52,239 nt of DNA, taken from Clostridiales bacterium (GTDB taxonomy: Bacteria > Bacillota > Clostridia > Christensenellales > Borkfalkiaceae). How positions within the stretch are numbered: position 1 is the first letter of the stretch; each line of letters opens with the position of its first letter. Where the stretch lies: assembly GCA_015055545.1 (NCBI GenBank), contig SVHY01000010.1:1-52239 (forward strand), written 5' to 3'. Position numbers and translations under genes: made by a program. The notes under the pieces are model-generated. The model did not search any database. It saw only the letters and a list, made by a program, of their open reading frames with translations, and was not told where the DNA came from. Shown in pieces: positions 33,330 through 41,952 of this stretch.

Positions 33330-33824
33330 TCAGCTTTCGGCGTGAACGGGCATAATGATGATATTCCCCGCAACGATTTCCGTTTCTTCTTTAAGCATAT
33401 TGTAAATGGAAAGCGCCGTATCGTAATTGAGTTCGGAGGAATTGATGAACACGTTTACGTTATCCGAATCGACGGAAACGGATACTACCGCATCGGAAAA
33501 ACCAAGTGATTTCACCATGTTTTCCAAAACGAGCTCTTGTTCCATCGCCGCTACGATTTCCATTTTCATTTCCGTAGCCGCCTCATACTTTTCGTCCCCT
33601 TCTTCGTATAACGCAATCACGCTGTCAAGCTGTACCAGTTCTTCGTTTCGCGTAGTCGTGCGTTCGGAACGATAGGTCGTAAAATAGTTCGCCGTCGTAA
33701 CGCCTTCTACACCGTCTGCGGAAGTAACCGAGTCGGTATTCGCAAGCGCGAAATTGAATACGGCAGTTGCCGCAAGCAGGACTACAAGGGACGACATAAC
33801 GATGATTTTCTTTTTGTTTGACAT
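33330..33824 (-). CDS. spoIIIAH: Stage III sporulation protein AH
   Basis: Mother-cell ring component that pairs with forespore SpoIIQ to form the feeding-tube channel. The 164 residues have one N-terminal membrane segment (IIVMSSLVVLLAATAVFNFAL) and a C-terminal ring-building domain (FSDAVVSVSVDSDNVNVFI). AAGGAGA precedes ATG 33824, 16 bp after spoIIIAG. It is last of the eight spoIIIA genes. The length is below the Bacillus homologue (about 218), the difference lying in the linker. Confidence 0.9.
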   Translation of the reverse strand: MSNKKKIIVMSSLVVLLAATAVFNFALANTDSVTSADGVEGVTTANYFTTYRSERTTTRNEELVQLDSVIALYEEGDEKYEAATEMKMEIVAAMEQELVLENMVKSLGFSDAVVSVSVDSDNVNVFINSSELNYDTALSIYNMLKEETEIVAGNIIIMPVHAES

Positions 33825-33840
33825 AATATTTATCTCCTTT

Positions 33841-34200
33841 TTACTCTTTTTTTAAATAAATTTTTACCGCTTTTTGTTCCGTTCCAAGCGCAGCGGCAAC
33901 CGCTTCCCGAACGTGCATAACCACTTGAAAATCGTTTGCGCCCTCGCATACGACCACAACGCCGGTTACCCCATCTTCCGTTTCGCAAATCATAACGTCA
34001 GCACTGCCAACGCCCTCAATTTCTTCCAAGAGTTTCCCTATTTTCGTTTCCGTATCGCTTGCCGCTATTTTAGAAACGGCTTGCGCTTCATCGTCTTTAT
34101 AGAAAATTTTCCAAGCCGCAAAGGTTAAAAGAATCGCCAACGCGCCGAGAATACAAACGTCTTTTACTTTACCGCTGAAAAATTTACGCGGCTTATTCAA
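33841..34200 (-). CDS. spoIIIAG: Stage III sporulation protein AG
   Basis: A ring-forming mother-cell protein of the SpoIIIA-SpoIIQ channel. The 119 residues have one membrane segment near the N terminus (CILGALAILLTFAAWKIF) followed by a short region with the ring-building motif (KIGKLLEEIEGVGSADVMI, REAVAAALGTEQKAVKIY). It is much shorter than the Bacillus protein (about 229) and lacks most of the beta-triangle insertion. It overlaps spoIIIAF by 8 bp. Confidence 0.88.
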   Translation of the reverse strand: MNKPRKFFSGKVKDVCILGALAILLTFAAWKIFYKDDEAQAVSKIAASDTETKIGKLLEEIEGVGSADVMICETEDGVTGVVVVCEGANDFQVVMHVREAVAAALGTEQKAVKIYLKKE

Positions 34201-34675
34201 TCAACACCTCGCTACAATAATTCTTCGTCAAATACTCGCACATACGCTCTCTCTCCCTCTCGGCAATACTATTTTCCAACCGAACGCAAATTCGGGTAAT
34301 TTCTATCCCCTGTTTTCCGTCGTCAGTCGGCGTTTTACGCCATTCGATTTGCACGTTACCATCTACGGCAAATTCGTCTAATAACTCTTCTTCTAAGGCT
34401 TGCGCCGTTAGCTCTATCCGTTTTTCTTGATAATATTGTATGAACGATGAATCCGTCTGTATGACACTTTCCGCAAAAATCTCTTGACGATTTTCCGCGT
34501 TTTGCGTCGAACGTTCCGCTTGTAAAAACCGCAAAATCGGCGCAATGATAACGAGTATACATGCAAGCCGCGTTACTGCCTTTACAACCACGCTCGTTTT
34601 GCCGTCGGGCGTAATAGCGGTAACGAACGCCGAAATCAAAATCGTACCGATGACGCTCAACAAATACCCGTTCAT
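34193..34675 (-). CDS. spoIIIAF: Stage III sporulation protein AF
   Basis: A 160-residue protein with two N-terminal membrane segments (YLLSVIGTILISAFVTAI and AVTRLACILVIIAPIL) and a soluble C-terminal domain of the ring-building type. I use ATG 34675, which overlaps the spoIIIAE TGA by 4 bp (ATGA) and has GGAGG just upstream; a longer frame to 34756 would run far into spoIIIAE. The coupling shows AE and AF are translated together. Confidence 0.87.
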   Translation of the reverse strand: MNGYLLSVIGTILISAFVTAITPDGKTSVVVKAVTRLACILVIIAPILRFLQAERSTQNAENRQEIFAESVIQTDSSFIQYYQEKRIELTAQALEEELLDEFAVDGNVQIEWRKTPTDDGKQGIEITRICVRLENSIAERERERMCEYLTKNYCSEVLIE

Positions 34676-35874
34676 AACAACGCCTCCGACGACGATACGA
34701 TAATAACGATCGACAGGAAATACAAGAACGCCGTAAATAACAGCCCTGCCGTACAATACCGCAAATTATCCGCCGTTTCGCCTAAGAAATCGGAAATACG
34801 GCTATCGCCGAACGGCTGTGTAATCGCCGCGGTAAATCGCAATGCTAAATTGACGGCTATCAATAACGCGACGGGTTCAAACAGCACGCTCACCATCATG
34901 AAAATGCTCATACTTCCAAGCGAATTTTTAATCAAAATCCCGCCCGCCACAGCCAAATCGTATCCACCCGATAAAAACCCGCCGACAATGGGAATCCCGT
35001 TACCTATTGCGTATTTCGCCGCGCGCCGCACCACTCCGTCGTACGTCGTTGCCGTAATCCCCTGCACGGTGAAAAATATCCCGAATATAGATACGCAAAC
35101 GCCGATAATCCATTTATTGATACTTTTAAAAAACGCGCTGAATTTACTGATTTTTAATTCTTTCGTCAAATTGCTTGCCATGGAAAAAGCAATAATCGTA
35201 ATCGTCAGCGGAAACACTACCCCGTCGATAACGCTAACGATTGCCGTTGAGAAAAAGGAAACGGCTGGTCGGCAAACCGCCACGGATAGCGAACCGCCAC
35301 TCGCCGCCATTAGCGTAAGCAGCAACGGATAAACGATTTGCATTTGTTCTCGCATGGACGAAACGCTGCCTATCGCTACCTCAAAACATTCGGTTAAAAC
35401 CCCGATAAGCGGTATTAAAGCAGCTGCGTACGTTATTAGGAAAATCACATCCGCCGACGTTTTAGCCGTAGAACCACTACGCAAGGTGGATATCAGCCCT
35501 GAAAGTAACGTAACCGCGGCTATACACGCAAACGCGGGTAATACGTTCCACACGTCTTGCAATAAAACACCGGATAACCGCTCCCAAAACCCGTCGTAAT
35601 CAAACGTTTCACCTTTGATATACGCAAGCAACCGCTCACCCACACTCCCGTCGTCGAACTCGTCCAACGAATCCACGTACGCCTGCAACGCCTCCAAATC
35701 CAAATTATCAATAAGGTCTTGGATATTCTCGTTCAGCTTTTCTTCCGCGTCTGCTTTATCTTCCGCGGAAATATCGTCGGCAAGAACGGTTCGCATAGAT
35801 ATCATCGGAAAAAACCAAATGCATAAACTTATAAAAATCAATACTGCAACGCATATCTTTTTTAGCCCTTTCAT
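34672..35874 (-). CDS. spoIIIAE: Stage III sporulation protein AE
   Basis: A 400-residue polytopic membrane protein with an N-terminal signal-like segment (ICVAVLIFISLCIWFFP), an acidic soluble region, then about eight membrane segments. Characteristic parts are GLISTLRSGSTAKTSADVIFL, VQGITATTYDGVVRRAAKYA and NGIPIVGGFLSGGYDLAVAG. It is probably the membrane core of the SpoIIIA export apparatus. It begins 1 bp after spoIIIAD. Confidence 0.92.
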   Translation of the reverse strand: MKGLKKICVAVLIFISLCIWFFPMISMRTVLADDISAEDKADAEEKLNENIQDLIDNLDLEALQAYVDSLDEFDDGSVGERLLAYIKGETFDYDGFWERLSGVLLQDVWNVLPAFACIAAVTLLSGLISTLRSGSTAKTSADVIFLITYAAALIPLIGVLTECFEVAIGSVSSMREQMQIVYPLLLTLMAASGGSLSVAVCRPAVSFFSTAIVSVIDGVVFPLTITIIAFSMASNLTKELKISKFSAFFKSINKWIIGVCVSIFGIFFTVQGITATTYDGVVRRAAKYAIGNGIPIVGGFLSGGYDLAVAGGILIKNSLGSMSIFMMVSVLFEPVALLIAVNLALRFTAAITQPFGDSRISDFLGETADNLRYCTAGLLFTAFLYFLSIVIIVSSSEALL

Positions 35875-35875
35875 A

Positions 35876-36268
35876 TCATACCAACTTCAAAAACCCACCC
35901 ACGAGCTGTAACAGGCTTTCAATCACGGGCAACGACAGCATAACGATCGTAACCTTTCCGCAAAGTACCACCTTATCCGCAACCGAATGACTACCAAAAT
36001 CGTTTAATACCCCTGCGCCAAATTCGGTTATATACCCAACCCCGACGATTTTTAAAAGAATCTTTAAAAGCCCGTTTTCTACGCCCGTTACACTTGCTAT
36101 CGTAGAGAATACTTTGAGGGTGTTTTGTAGGGAATCCACCAAAAACATTAAAATAACGATAATCCCCGTAACCGTTACGGCAAAAGACATTTCTGGCTTA
36201 TTCGGTTTTAAAATCGCGGCGGTTACGGCAGTGATAAACGCCACGCCAATAATTCTCATAACGTCCAT
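35876..36268 (-). CDS. spoIIIAD: Stage III sporulation protein AD
   Basis: A 130-residue membrane protein with three or four hydrophobic segments, starting MRIIGVAFITAVTAAILK after three residues. KPNKPEMSFAVTVTGIIVIL and LLKIVGVGYITEFGAGVLND are typical of the family. It lies between AC and AE in the operon. The start could also be ATG 36259. Confidence 0.9.
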   Translation of the reverse strand: MDVMRIIGVAFITAVTAAILKPNKPEMSFAVTVTGIIVILMFLVDSLQNTLKVFSTIASVTGVENGLLKILLKIVGVGYITEFGAGVLNDFGSHSVADKVVLCGKVTIVMLSLPVIESLLQLVGGFLKLV

Positions 36269-36280
36269 AACCGACCACCG

Positions 36281-36478
36281 CTACGTCAATCCGAAAATGC
36301 TTTGTATATCGGCAAATAAATCGCCCACCATTCCTACGACGACGGCGAGCACGATAACAAGCCCAACGATAGACACGAGTGTTGCGATATCGTCGCGATC
36401 GGATTTTTTCAGAATTTGACAAATGACCGTAATAATAATCCCCACGGCTGCTATTTTAAATAGAATACTGATATCCAT
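36281..36478 (-). CDS. spoIIIAC: Stage III sporulation protein AC
   Basis: A 65-residue protein with two membrane segments (MDISILFKIAAVGIIITVIC and VSIVGLVIVLAVVVGMVG) separated by a charged loop with KKSDRDDIATL, a strong SpoIIIAC signature. It lies 19 bp after spoIIIAB. Confidence 0.92.
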   Translation of the reverse strand: MDISILFKIAAVGIIITVICQILKKSDRDDIATLVSIVGLVIVLAVVVGMVGDLFADIQSIFGLT

Positions 36479-36497
36479 ATCTTTACTCCAAGTCCGT

Positions 36498-36992
36498 TCA
36501 AATTATAATAATTAAAATGAATAAACCGCATAAAAATCCGAGTTTTACGTATAAATCCCCATACTTTTTATAATCCGTTTCCGCCTCGCTATACAGCTTT
36601 TGTATACGCTCTTTCATTGCGGAAAAATACGCTTTTTGCGATGCGCTATCCCCTTTACCGAGCATCTGAAAATAATCTTCCACTACGTTTTTTTCTTCTG
36701 CGTTAAGAAAATCCAATTGCTCTAATTCTCGAATTTTATACACGCGTCCGTCGTCATTTTTTACGCTTTGGAAATAACTTTTGAAAAATTCGTTAAACTC
36801 GCCTTTATACGTATACGCCGCGAAAAATTCTGCAATCGGTCGCCGATAATAAGAAATTTCGCTGATAAATCGCTCGTTAAACTCTTTCATTTCGGCAAAA
36901 AAACGCTTGCGTTTTCGGTATTTTTTCGTAAAAACGTAGCCGCAAAAGCTCGTAAAGGCTATAATCGCTATTCCCAAAAGCACTTTCGTCAT
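36498..36992 (-). CDS. spoIIIAB: Stage III sporulation protein AB
   Basis: A 164-residue protein with membrane segments at both ends (LLGIAIIAFTSFCGYVF; GLFIIIII-type tail FLCGLFILIIII) and a helical cytosolic middle, resembling a type II/IV secretion GspF-like half. It abuts spoIIIAA. It is the divergent member of the operon; position and topology support the call as much as sequence. Confidence 0.87.
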   Translation of the reverse strand: MTKVLLGIAIIAFTSFCGYVFTKKYRKRKRFFAEMKEFNERFISEISYYRRPIAEFFAAYTYKGEFNEFFKSYFQSVKNDDGRVYKIRELEQLDFLNAEEKNVVEDYFQMLGKGDSASQKAYFSAMKERIQKLYSEAETDYKKYGDLYVKLGFLCGLFILIIII

Positions 36993-37847
36993 TCAGTTTA
37001 TTACCCGACCTTTATTATCGTATATACACTTTATTTTTCCTATCTCTCGTTCGTCCAACACCACAAACCGTTCAAACAAATCCAAGAACACGTCTTTGAT
37101 GTTGGAAAAAACGCTAAAATGCGCCGATGCAAGCACGCATATCCCTGCTGAAACCGCTTTTTCAACAGCTTTGCAATCGTCCATGGAAAGCTCGTCCGTT
37201 ATCATCATATCGGGCCGCATAGCGCGTATTCCCGCCTCAAAAGCGTTTTTTTTGTCAGAAAAGCGCAAAACGTCACAACTGTTTCCCGTATTCCCCACCG
37301 ATATTTCCCCCCGTTCATCACAAATCAAAACGTTTTGCCTCGTATTCTCGCTGACGATACGGCTTAAATCGCGTAAAATAGTCGTCTTGCCAAGCCCCGG
37401 AGAAGACACGATTAGCACGCTACGCATTTTATCTCGTAAACAACGTTGATAAATCTCCACGCCACAACCTATAATTTCATGCGGTACACGAATACACAGC
37501 GACGTAAAATTACGAATAGTCAAAGGTTGTCCTTTTTCAAAAACGTATTCCCCCGCAATTCCTATCCGAACCCCGTTTTCTGCCGTAATAAACCCGTTTT
37601 TAATCTGTTCTTCCACCGAATAGACGGAATATTTACCAGCGCGGAATACACAATCCGCTAAATCTTGCATATCACAGTACAATGCTTTTTCTGAAAAATC
37701 CGTCAGCCCGTAAGCGCCTAAATAACGGTATTCGCCTGCAAAATTCACCGTTACGGGTTTTCCTGCGCGCAAGCGGATTTCATAGAGTTTTTGCGCGTTT
37801 AAAAGCCGTATCGATTCGCGCACGATGGGCGGTAAAAATCCAAGCAT
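36993..37847 (-). CDS. spoIIIAA: Stage III sporulation protein AA (ATPase)
   Basis: The secretion-type ATPase of the mother-cell SpoIIIA channel. The 284 residues contain YEIRLRAGKPVTV, GVRIGIAGEYVF, Walker A SSPGLGKTT (148-156), LICDERGEI and RPDMMITDELSMDD. Length is slightly below the Bacillus protein (307). ATG 37847 fits the family start, but no Shine-Dalgarno sequence precedes it: a sigma-E-like -10 box ends only five bases upstream, so the operon mRNA may be leaderless. It heads spoIIIAA-AH. Confidence 0.93.
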   Translation of the reverse strand: MLGFLPPIVRESIRLLNAQKLYEIRLRAGKPVTVNFAGEYRYLGAYGLTDFSEKALYCDMQDLADCVFRAGKYSVYSVEEQIKNGFITAENGVRIGIAGEYVFEKGQPLTIRNFTSLCIRVPHEIIGCGVEIYQRCLRDKMRSVLIVSSPGLGKTTILRDLSRIVSENTRQNVLICDERGEISVGNTGNSCDVLRFSDKKNAFEAGIRAMRPDMMITDELSMDDCKAVEKAVSAGICVLASAHFSVFSNIKDVFLDLFERFVVLDEREIGKIKCIYDNKGRVIN

Positions 37848-37852
37848 GTTAT

Positions 37853-37880
37853 ACTATATGCATGGGCTTGTCTATATAGA
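37853..37880 (-). promoter_or_regulatory. Sigma-E-like promoter of the spoIIIA operon
   Basis: On the - strand, TCTATAT (37880-37874), 13 bp, then CATATAGT (37860-37853), close to the sigma-E pattern of an ATAT-type -35 and CATA-type -10. ATG 37847 follows after five bases. The match is by eye; sigma-E control of spoIIIA is known from Bacillus. Confidence 0.5.
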
Positions 37881-37882
37881 AC

Positions 37883-37914
37883 AAAAAACCGCCCTTCCTT
37901 TCGGAAAGGCGGTT
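37883..37914 (-). terminator. Terminator after htpG
   Basis: A 12-bp stem on the - strand (AACCGCCTTTCC with GGAAGGGCGGTT, one G-U pair) capped by a GAAA tetraloop and followed by TTTTTTG. It separates htpG from spoIIIA. Confidence 0.9.
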
Positions 37915-37928
37915 CGCCTGTTAAAAAT

Positions 37929-39758
37929 TTATTTACAATAATCAAACAAAAGCTGCGCGCTCGCGTCGATAAAGCTTGACAGTTCTTCAGGTGAAAGCTG
38001 TTTATATGAAAGCATTGCCATATAATAGACTTGGTTAACGATTACCTTTTGCTTTTCTTCCGACTGCGACAGCAAACCCGAAATTACGGGATTAGTAAGG
38101 TTTAAAACAAGCGTTGCGTGTTGTGCTGGATCCATATCCCCCATACCGTAGAACCCGTTCATTTCCGACATTCTACGCATAAATTCGTCCACGTTGACGA
38201 TTGCGGGCAATTTTCCGCTCTTAAACTTTTCCGCTTTTACCGTAATCGTTTGATTTACGAGATGTTTCTTAAAGGCATCGATAAGCGGCTGATTATCTTC
38301 TTCTTTCACCGCCTCGCCACTCTTTAACGCGCCGTCAACGTCCGCGTCTATACGCACGAAACGGCATTTTTTCGGGTTTTTATACTCAATATAGCTTACA
38401 AAGTGCGGATCAATATACGTATCGCAAACGAGTGCATCCAATCCCGCATCCTTGAACATAGCGATATATTGCGCTTGTTGCGTTTCGTCGGAAACGTAAT
38501 ACACGGCTTTTGCTTGCACGCCGTTTTTCGCATCGTCATCGCTAATTTCCTCACCGAAATACTCGTTCATCGGCTTATATTCCCCGTTCAAGTTCTTGAA
38601 AATAATGATATCTTTCACTTTTTCATAGAACTCTTCTTCTTTCAAGCAACCAAACTTGATAAACGTAGAAATATCTTTCCAGCAATTTTCATAGCGCTCA
38701 CGGTCGTTTTTGAACAGGGATATCAATTTATCCGCCACTTTTTTAGTGATATGCTTGGAAATTTTCTGCACCTGCTTATCGTTTTGCAAGAAACTTCTCG
38801 AAACGTTCAAAGGAATATCGGGGCAATCGATAACGCCGTTTAAAAGCATCAAAAATTCAGGAATAACTTCTTTGATATTGTCCGCGATAAACACTTGATT
38901 GCAATAAAGTTTTACTTGTCCCTTTTCTAACTGCACCTGCTGTTTTTTCACTTGCGGGAAATACAAAATCCCTTTTAAGCGGAACGGATATTCCATATTT
39001 AAATGAATCCAAAACAACGGTTCGCTGTAATCCATAAACGTATCGCGATAGAAGTTTTTATATTCTTCGTCCGTACATTCTTTCGGGTCTTTCAAATACA
39101 ACGGTTTCGTGTTGTTGACAGGTTTATCCTTTTCATCGCCTTTCGGATTGAGATACACGTCGTACGGCATAAACGAACAGTATTTTTGCAACAAATTACG
39201 TACGGTATGCTCTTTTAAGAACTCTTTTTCATCCTTTGCGATATGCAAAACGATTTTCGTTCCCCGCTCCGTTTTATCCGTTTCAGAAATCGTGTACGTA
39301 GAATTCCCGTCCGACTCCCATTTAACCGCGGGTTCATTCTTATAACTTTTCGTATAAATTTCTACGTTTTCCGCAACCATATACGCGGAATAAAAACCTA
39401 AACCGAAATGCCCTATAATTCCGTCGCCCGACGCTTTTTCGTATTTTTGTAAAAAGTCCTCTGCGCCCGAAAACGCTATTTGCGTAATATATTTTTCCAC
39501 TTCATCGGCGGTCATACCGATACCGTTATCTTCAATCGTAATCGTTTTCGCTTTTTCGTCTACGGTGACGGTTATTTTATAATCAGCACCGTCTTTTACC
39601 GCTTCGCCCATATCCACCAACTTTTTATGCTTGGTGATTGCGTCAACGCCGTTTGCTACGATTTCGCGCAGAAAAATATCCTTATCCGAATACAGCCATT
39701 TTTTAATAATCGGCATCATATTTTCGCTTGAAATCTTAATATTACCCTGTCTTTCCAT
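37929..39758 (-). CDS. htpG: Chaperone HtpG (Hsp90)
   Basis: The bacterial Hsp90, an ATP-driven homodimeric chaperone. The N-terminal GHKL ATPase domain shows LREIVANGVDAITK, IEDNGIGMTADEV and GIIGHFGLGFYSAYMVA; the middle and C-terminal domains follow to 609 residues. The second motif has NGVDA where most Hsp90s have NAxDA. ATG 39758 is chosen because the protein begins MERQGNIKIS and AAGGAG lies upstream; the GTG four codons earlier overlaps that ribosome site. It stands between two terminators, so it is monocistronic. No CIRCE or other heat-shock operator was recognised. Confidence 0.95.
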   Translation of the reverse strand: MERQGNIKISSENMMPIIKKWLYSDKDIFLREIVANGVDAITKHKKLVDMGEAVKDGADYKITVTVDEKAKTITIEDNGIGMTADEVEKYITQIAFSGAEDFLQKYEKASGDGIIGHFGLGFYSAYMVAENVEIYTKSYKNEPAVKWESDGNSTYTISETDKTERGTKIVLHIAKDEKEFLKEHTVRNLLQKYCSFMPYDVYLNPKGDEKDKPVNNTKPLYLKDPKECTDEEYKNFYRDTFMDYSEPLFWIHLNMEYPFRLKGILYFPQVKKQQVQLEKGQVKLYCNQVFIADNIKEVIPEFLMLLNGVIDCPDIPLNVSRSFLQNDKQVQKISKHITKKVADKLISLFKNDRERYENCWKDISTFIKFGCLKEEEFYEKVKDIIIFKNLNGEYKPMNEYFGEEISDDDAKNGVQAKAVYYVSDETQQAQYIAMFKDAGLDALVCDTYIDPHFVSYIEYKNPKKCRFVRIDADVDGALKSGEAVKEEDNQPLIDAFKKHLVNQTITVKAEKFKSGKLPAIVNVDEFMRRMSEMNGFYGMGDMDPAQHATLVLNLTNPVISGLLSQSEEKQKVIVNQVYYMAMLSYKQLSPEELSSFIDASAQLLFDYCK

Positions 39759-39811
39759 TTTTACTCTCACTCCTTACTGTCGTAAATTTTTCGTTTGATT
39801 ATTTATAAACG

Positions 39812-39849
39812 AAAAAGTTTGCCTTTAATCTGTAAAGACAAACTTTTTT
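39812..39849. terminator. Terminator between ispH-rpsA and htpG
   Basis: AAAGTTTG (39814-39821) and CAAACTTT (39839-39846) with an inner CTTT/AAAG pair form a long stem; on the - strand TTTCG follows. It ends the cmk-plsC-ispH-rpsA unit. Confidence 0.75.
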
Positions 39850-39884
39850 ACAAAATTTATTCTATTTCAACAATCGCAAAGCCT

Positions 39885-41951
39885 TTATTTTTGGTTCAAC
39901 AAGTCCGCAATAGAAATACTCGCGTCGCTGCTTTCACTCCATTCGGTTACTTCATCGTCAGGTTTAACGTCTTTCGCTTTTCTACTTCTCGTTTTGCCTT
40001 CGCCCTCTTCCTTAGGCTTTCTTTCCACTTCGGGCTTAGGTTCAAGCGCTTTAATCGAAAGCGTCATCTTTCTGTTTTCACAATCAAGTTTCAAAATCTT
40101 CGCATCAATTTCTTGCCCAATCGCAAGGACCGTGGTCGGGTTTTCAAGGAATTCGTGAGAAATTTGGGAAACGTGCACCAAACCGTCGATACCTTTTTCC
40201 ACTTCTACGAACGCACCGAAAGGCACGATTCTAACAACCTTACCGTGGATAACGTCGCCTTCTACGTATTTTTCAGCAACTAAATCCCAAGGCTGGGGTT
40301 GAAGTTGTTTATAACCGATAGAAACCTTTTTGGATTCTTCGTCGATTTTAAGTACTTTAAATTCATACTTCTTACCCGTTTCCAAAACGTCCGCAACGGA
40401 TTTCACACCCGTCCAAGACAAATCGGAAATGTGCGCAAGGCAATCGAAACCGTTTACGGAAACAAACGCACCGAACGCCGTAATTCTTTCTACTTTACCC
40501 TCCACCACGTCGTCAACGTGAATGTTTGCAAAGAATTCCGCTTCTTTCGCCGCTCTTGCCGCTTCTTTTGCCGCTCTTTCTTCTTCAATAATAACGCGTT
40601 GCGAAGCGATGATTTCCTTTCTTCTTTCCTTGCGTACTTCAAGCATACGAAGGCGCAATTTCTTGCCAACGTATTTATCAAGTTCTTTTACAAACCCAGA
40701 ACGAACTTCTCTTGCAGGTACGAATACCGTGTAAGAGCCAAGCGTAGACGTCAAACCGCCTTTGTTGAAACCGGTACAGGTAACTTCAAATTCTTTACCC
40801 GACTGAATTTCAGCCAACATCGCTTCTTCTTCTTTCACCTGCTTGATTTGTTTCTGTGAAAGAACAACGCGCGGTGTAACGGCGACAACCATGAGTTCGA
40901 TTTCTTCACCAGTTTTTGCATTGAATTCGTCTTTGTTGTAAACTTCGCAGTCTACTTCCGCTTTGTCGAGCATTACTTCTTTCTTCGTGTTGGGGAGTAA
41001 TACCGCAACGCCCGTGTCGTCCGCCGACGAAATCGTAGCCGTAATCAGCTGTCCTTTCTTGAACCGAGTCTGATTGTCCATGTTCGCAACAACTTCTTCC
41101 ATCATCGTTGCTTTTGCTTCTGTTTCCATTTCCATTTTTAATAGAACCTCCTGAGTTTGCGAGTTAGGAGTGCTTGCACCCGTAACTATACCTACCTTTT
41201 TAAAACTTTTGATTGTTGTATATTCCAGATCGGCAGCATTCTCCAACCGAAATACGTTTTTACAATACTTCGCACATACGTCGTAGAGCTTGTTGGTGTT
41301 GCTACTGTTCAAGCCACCGATGACGATTATTGCGTCGCATTTTTGCGCAAGTTCGCTTGCTTCATTTTGCCGTCCTATAGTAGTATAGCAAATTGTTTCA
41401 AAAACTTCAACTGTTTTTTCACTCTTATCGTTAAGATTTTTTATAATTTTTTCAAATTTTTCTTTAGAATAGGTAGTTTGCGCCACTACGCAGCACTTTT
41501 TAGGGGGTAAAATCGAAAAATCGTCCGTTTCCGATGAAAAAATATACGCACTGTTATCACACCAACCGTTCAACCCGATAACTTCGGGATGCGTCCGTTC
41601 CCCCACGATAATAATCGCCTTTCCCGCTTCGTATTGCGCTTTGATAATCTTTTGCGTACGCTTAACAAACTCGCAGGTGCAATCCACGACTTTGATATCC
41701 CGCCGCGCACATTCTTCATAAACGGATTTTCCCACCCCGTGCGAACGAATAATTAGCGTCGCGCCTTGGGGCACGTCGGAAAGTTTATCCACCGTAACGA
41801 TACCACGCGCAGTGATTTCTTCCACGACCTTGGGGTTATGGATAATCTCTCCGAAAATATAAGTATTCTCGGGTGATACGGATAAAGCCGTATCAACGGC
41901 TTTTTTCACTCCACGACAAAAGCCCCCGTTTTTTGCAAAAACCAGTTCCAT
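39885..41951 (-). CDS. ispH: IspH-RpsA fusion: HMBPP reductase + ribosomal protein S1-like domains
   Basis: One open frame of 688 residues. Residues 1 to about 275 are IspH, the [4Fe-4S] reductase producing IPP and DMAPP, with cluster cysteines C12 (GGFCRGV), C93 (VDCTCEF) and C188 (ETICYTT). Residues from about 295 carry four S1 domains, the third and fourth being the clearest (KVERITAFGAFVSVNG, KVVRIVPFGAFVEVEK), then a charged tail. This fusion is known in Clostridia. The junction keeps AGGAGG (41147-41152) 11 bp before ATG 41135, so a separate ~416-residue S1 protein could also be made. ispH starts 1 bp after plsC. Confidence 0.94.
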   Translation of the reverse strand: MELVFAKNGGFCRGVKKAVDTALSVSPENTYIFGEIIHNPKVVEEITARGIVTVDKLSDVPQGATLIIRSHGVGKSVYEECARRDIKVVDCTCEFVKRTQKIIKAQYEAGKAIIIVGERTHPEVIGLNGWCDNSAYIFSSETDDFSILPPKKCCVVAQTTYSKEKFEKIIKNLNDKSEKTVEVFETICYTTIGRQNEASELAQKCDAIIVIGGLNSSNTNKLYDVCAKYCKNVFRLENAADLEYTTIKSFKKVGIVTGASTPNSQTQEVLLKMEMETEAKATMMEEVVANMDNQTRFKKGQLITATISSADDTGVAVLLPNTKKEVMLDKAEVDCEVYNKDEFNAKTGEEIELMVVAVTPRVVLSQKQIKQVKEEEAMLAEIQSGKEFEVTCTGFNKGGLTSTLGSYTVFVPAREVRSGFVKELDKYVGKKLRLRMLEVRKERRKEIIASQRVIIEEERAAKEAARAAKEAEFFANIHVDDVVEGKVERITAFGAFVSVNGFDCLAHISDLSWTGVKSVADVLETGKKYEFKVLKIDEESKKVSIGYKQLQPQPWDLVAEKYVEGDVIHGKVVRIVPFGAFVEVEKGIDGLVHVSQISHEFLENPTTVLAIGQEIDAKILKLDCENRKMTLSIKALEPKPEVERKPKEEGEGKTRSRKAKDVKPDDEVTEWSESSDASISIADLLNQK
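41129..41152 (-). promoter_or_regulatory. Internal ribosome-binding site at the IspH/RpsA junction
   Basis: AGGAGG on the - strand at 41152-41147, then 11 bp, then in-frame ATG 41135 (residue 273), with a second ATG at 41129. It lies exactly between the IspH and S1 domains. Confidence 0.6.
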
Positions 41952-41952
41952 A

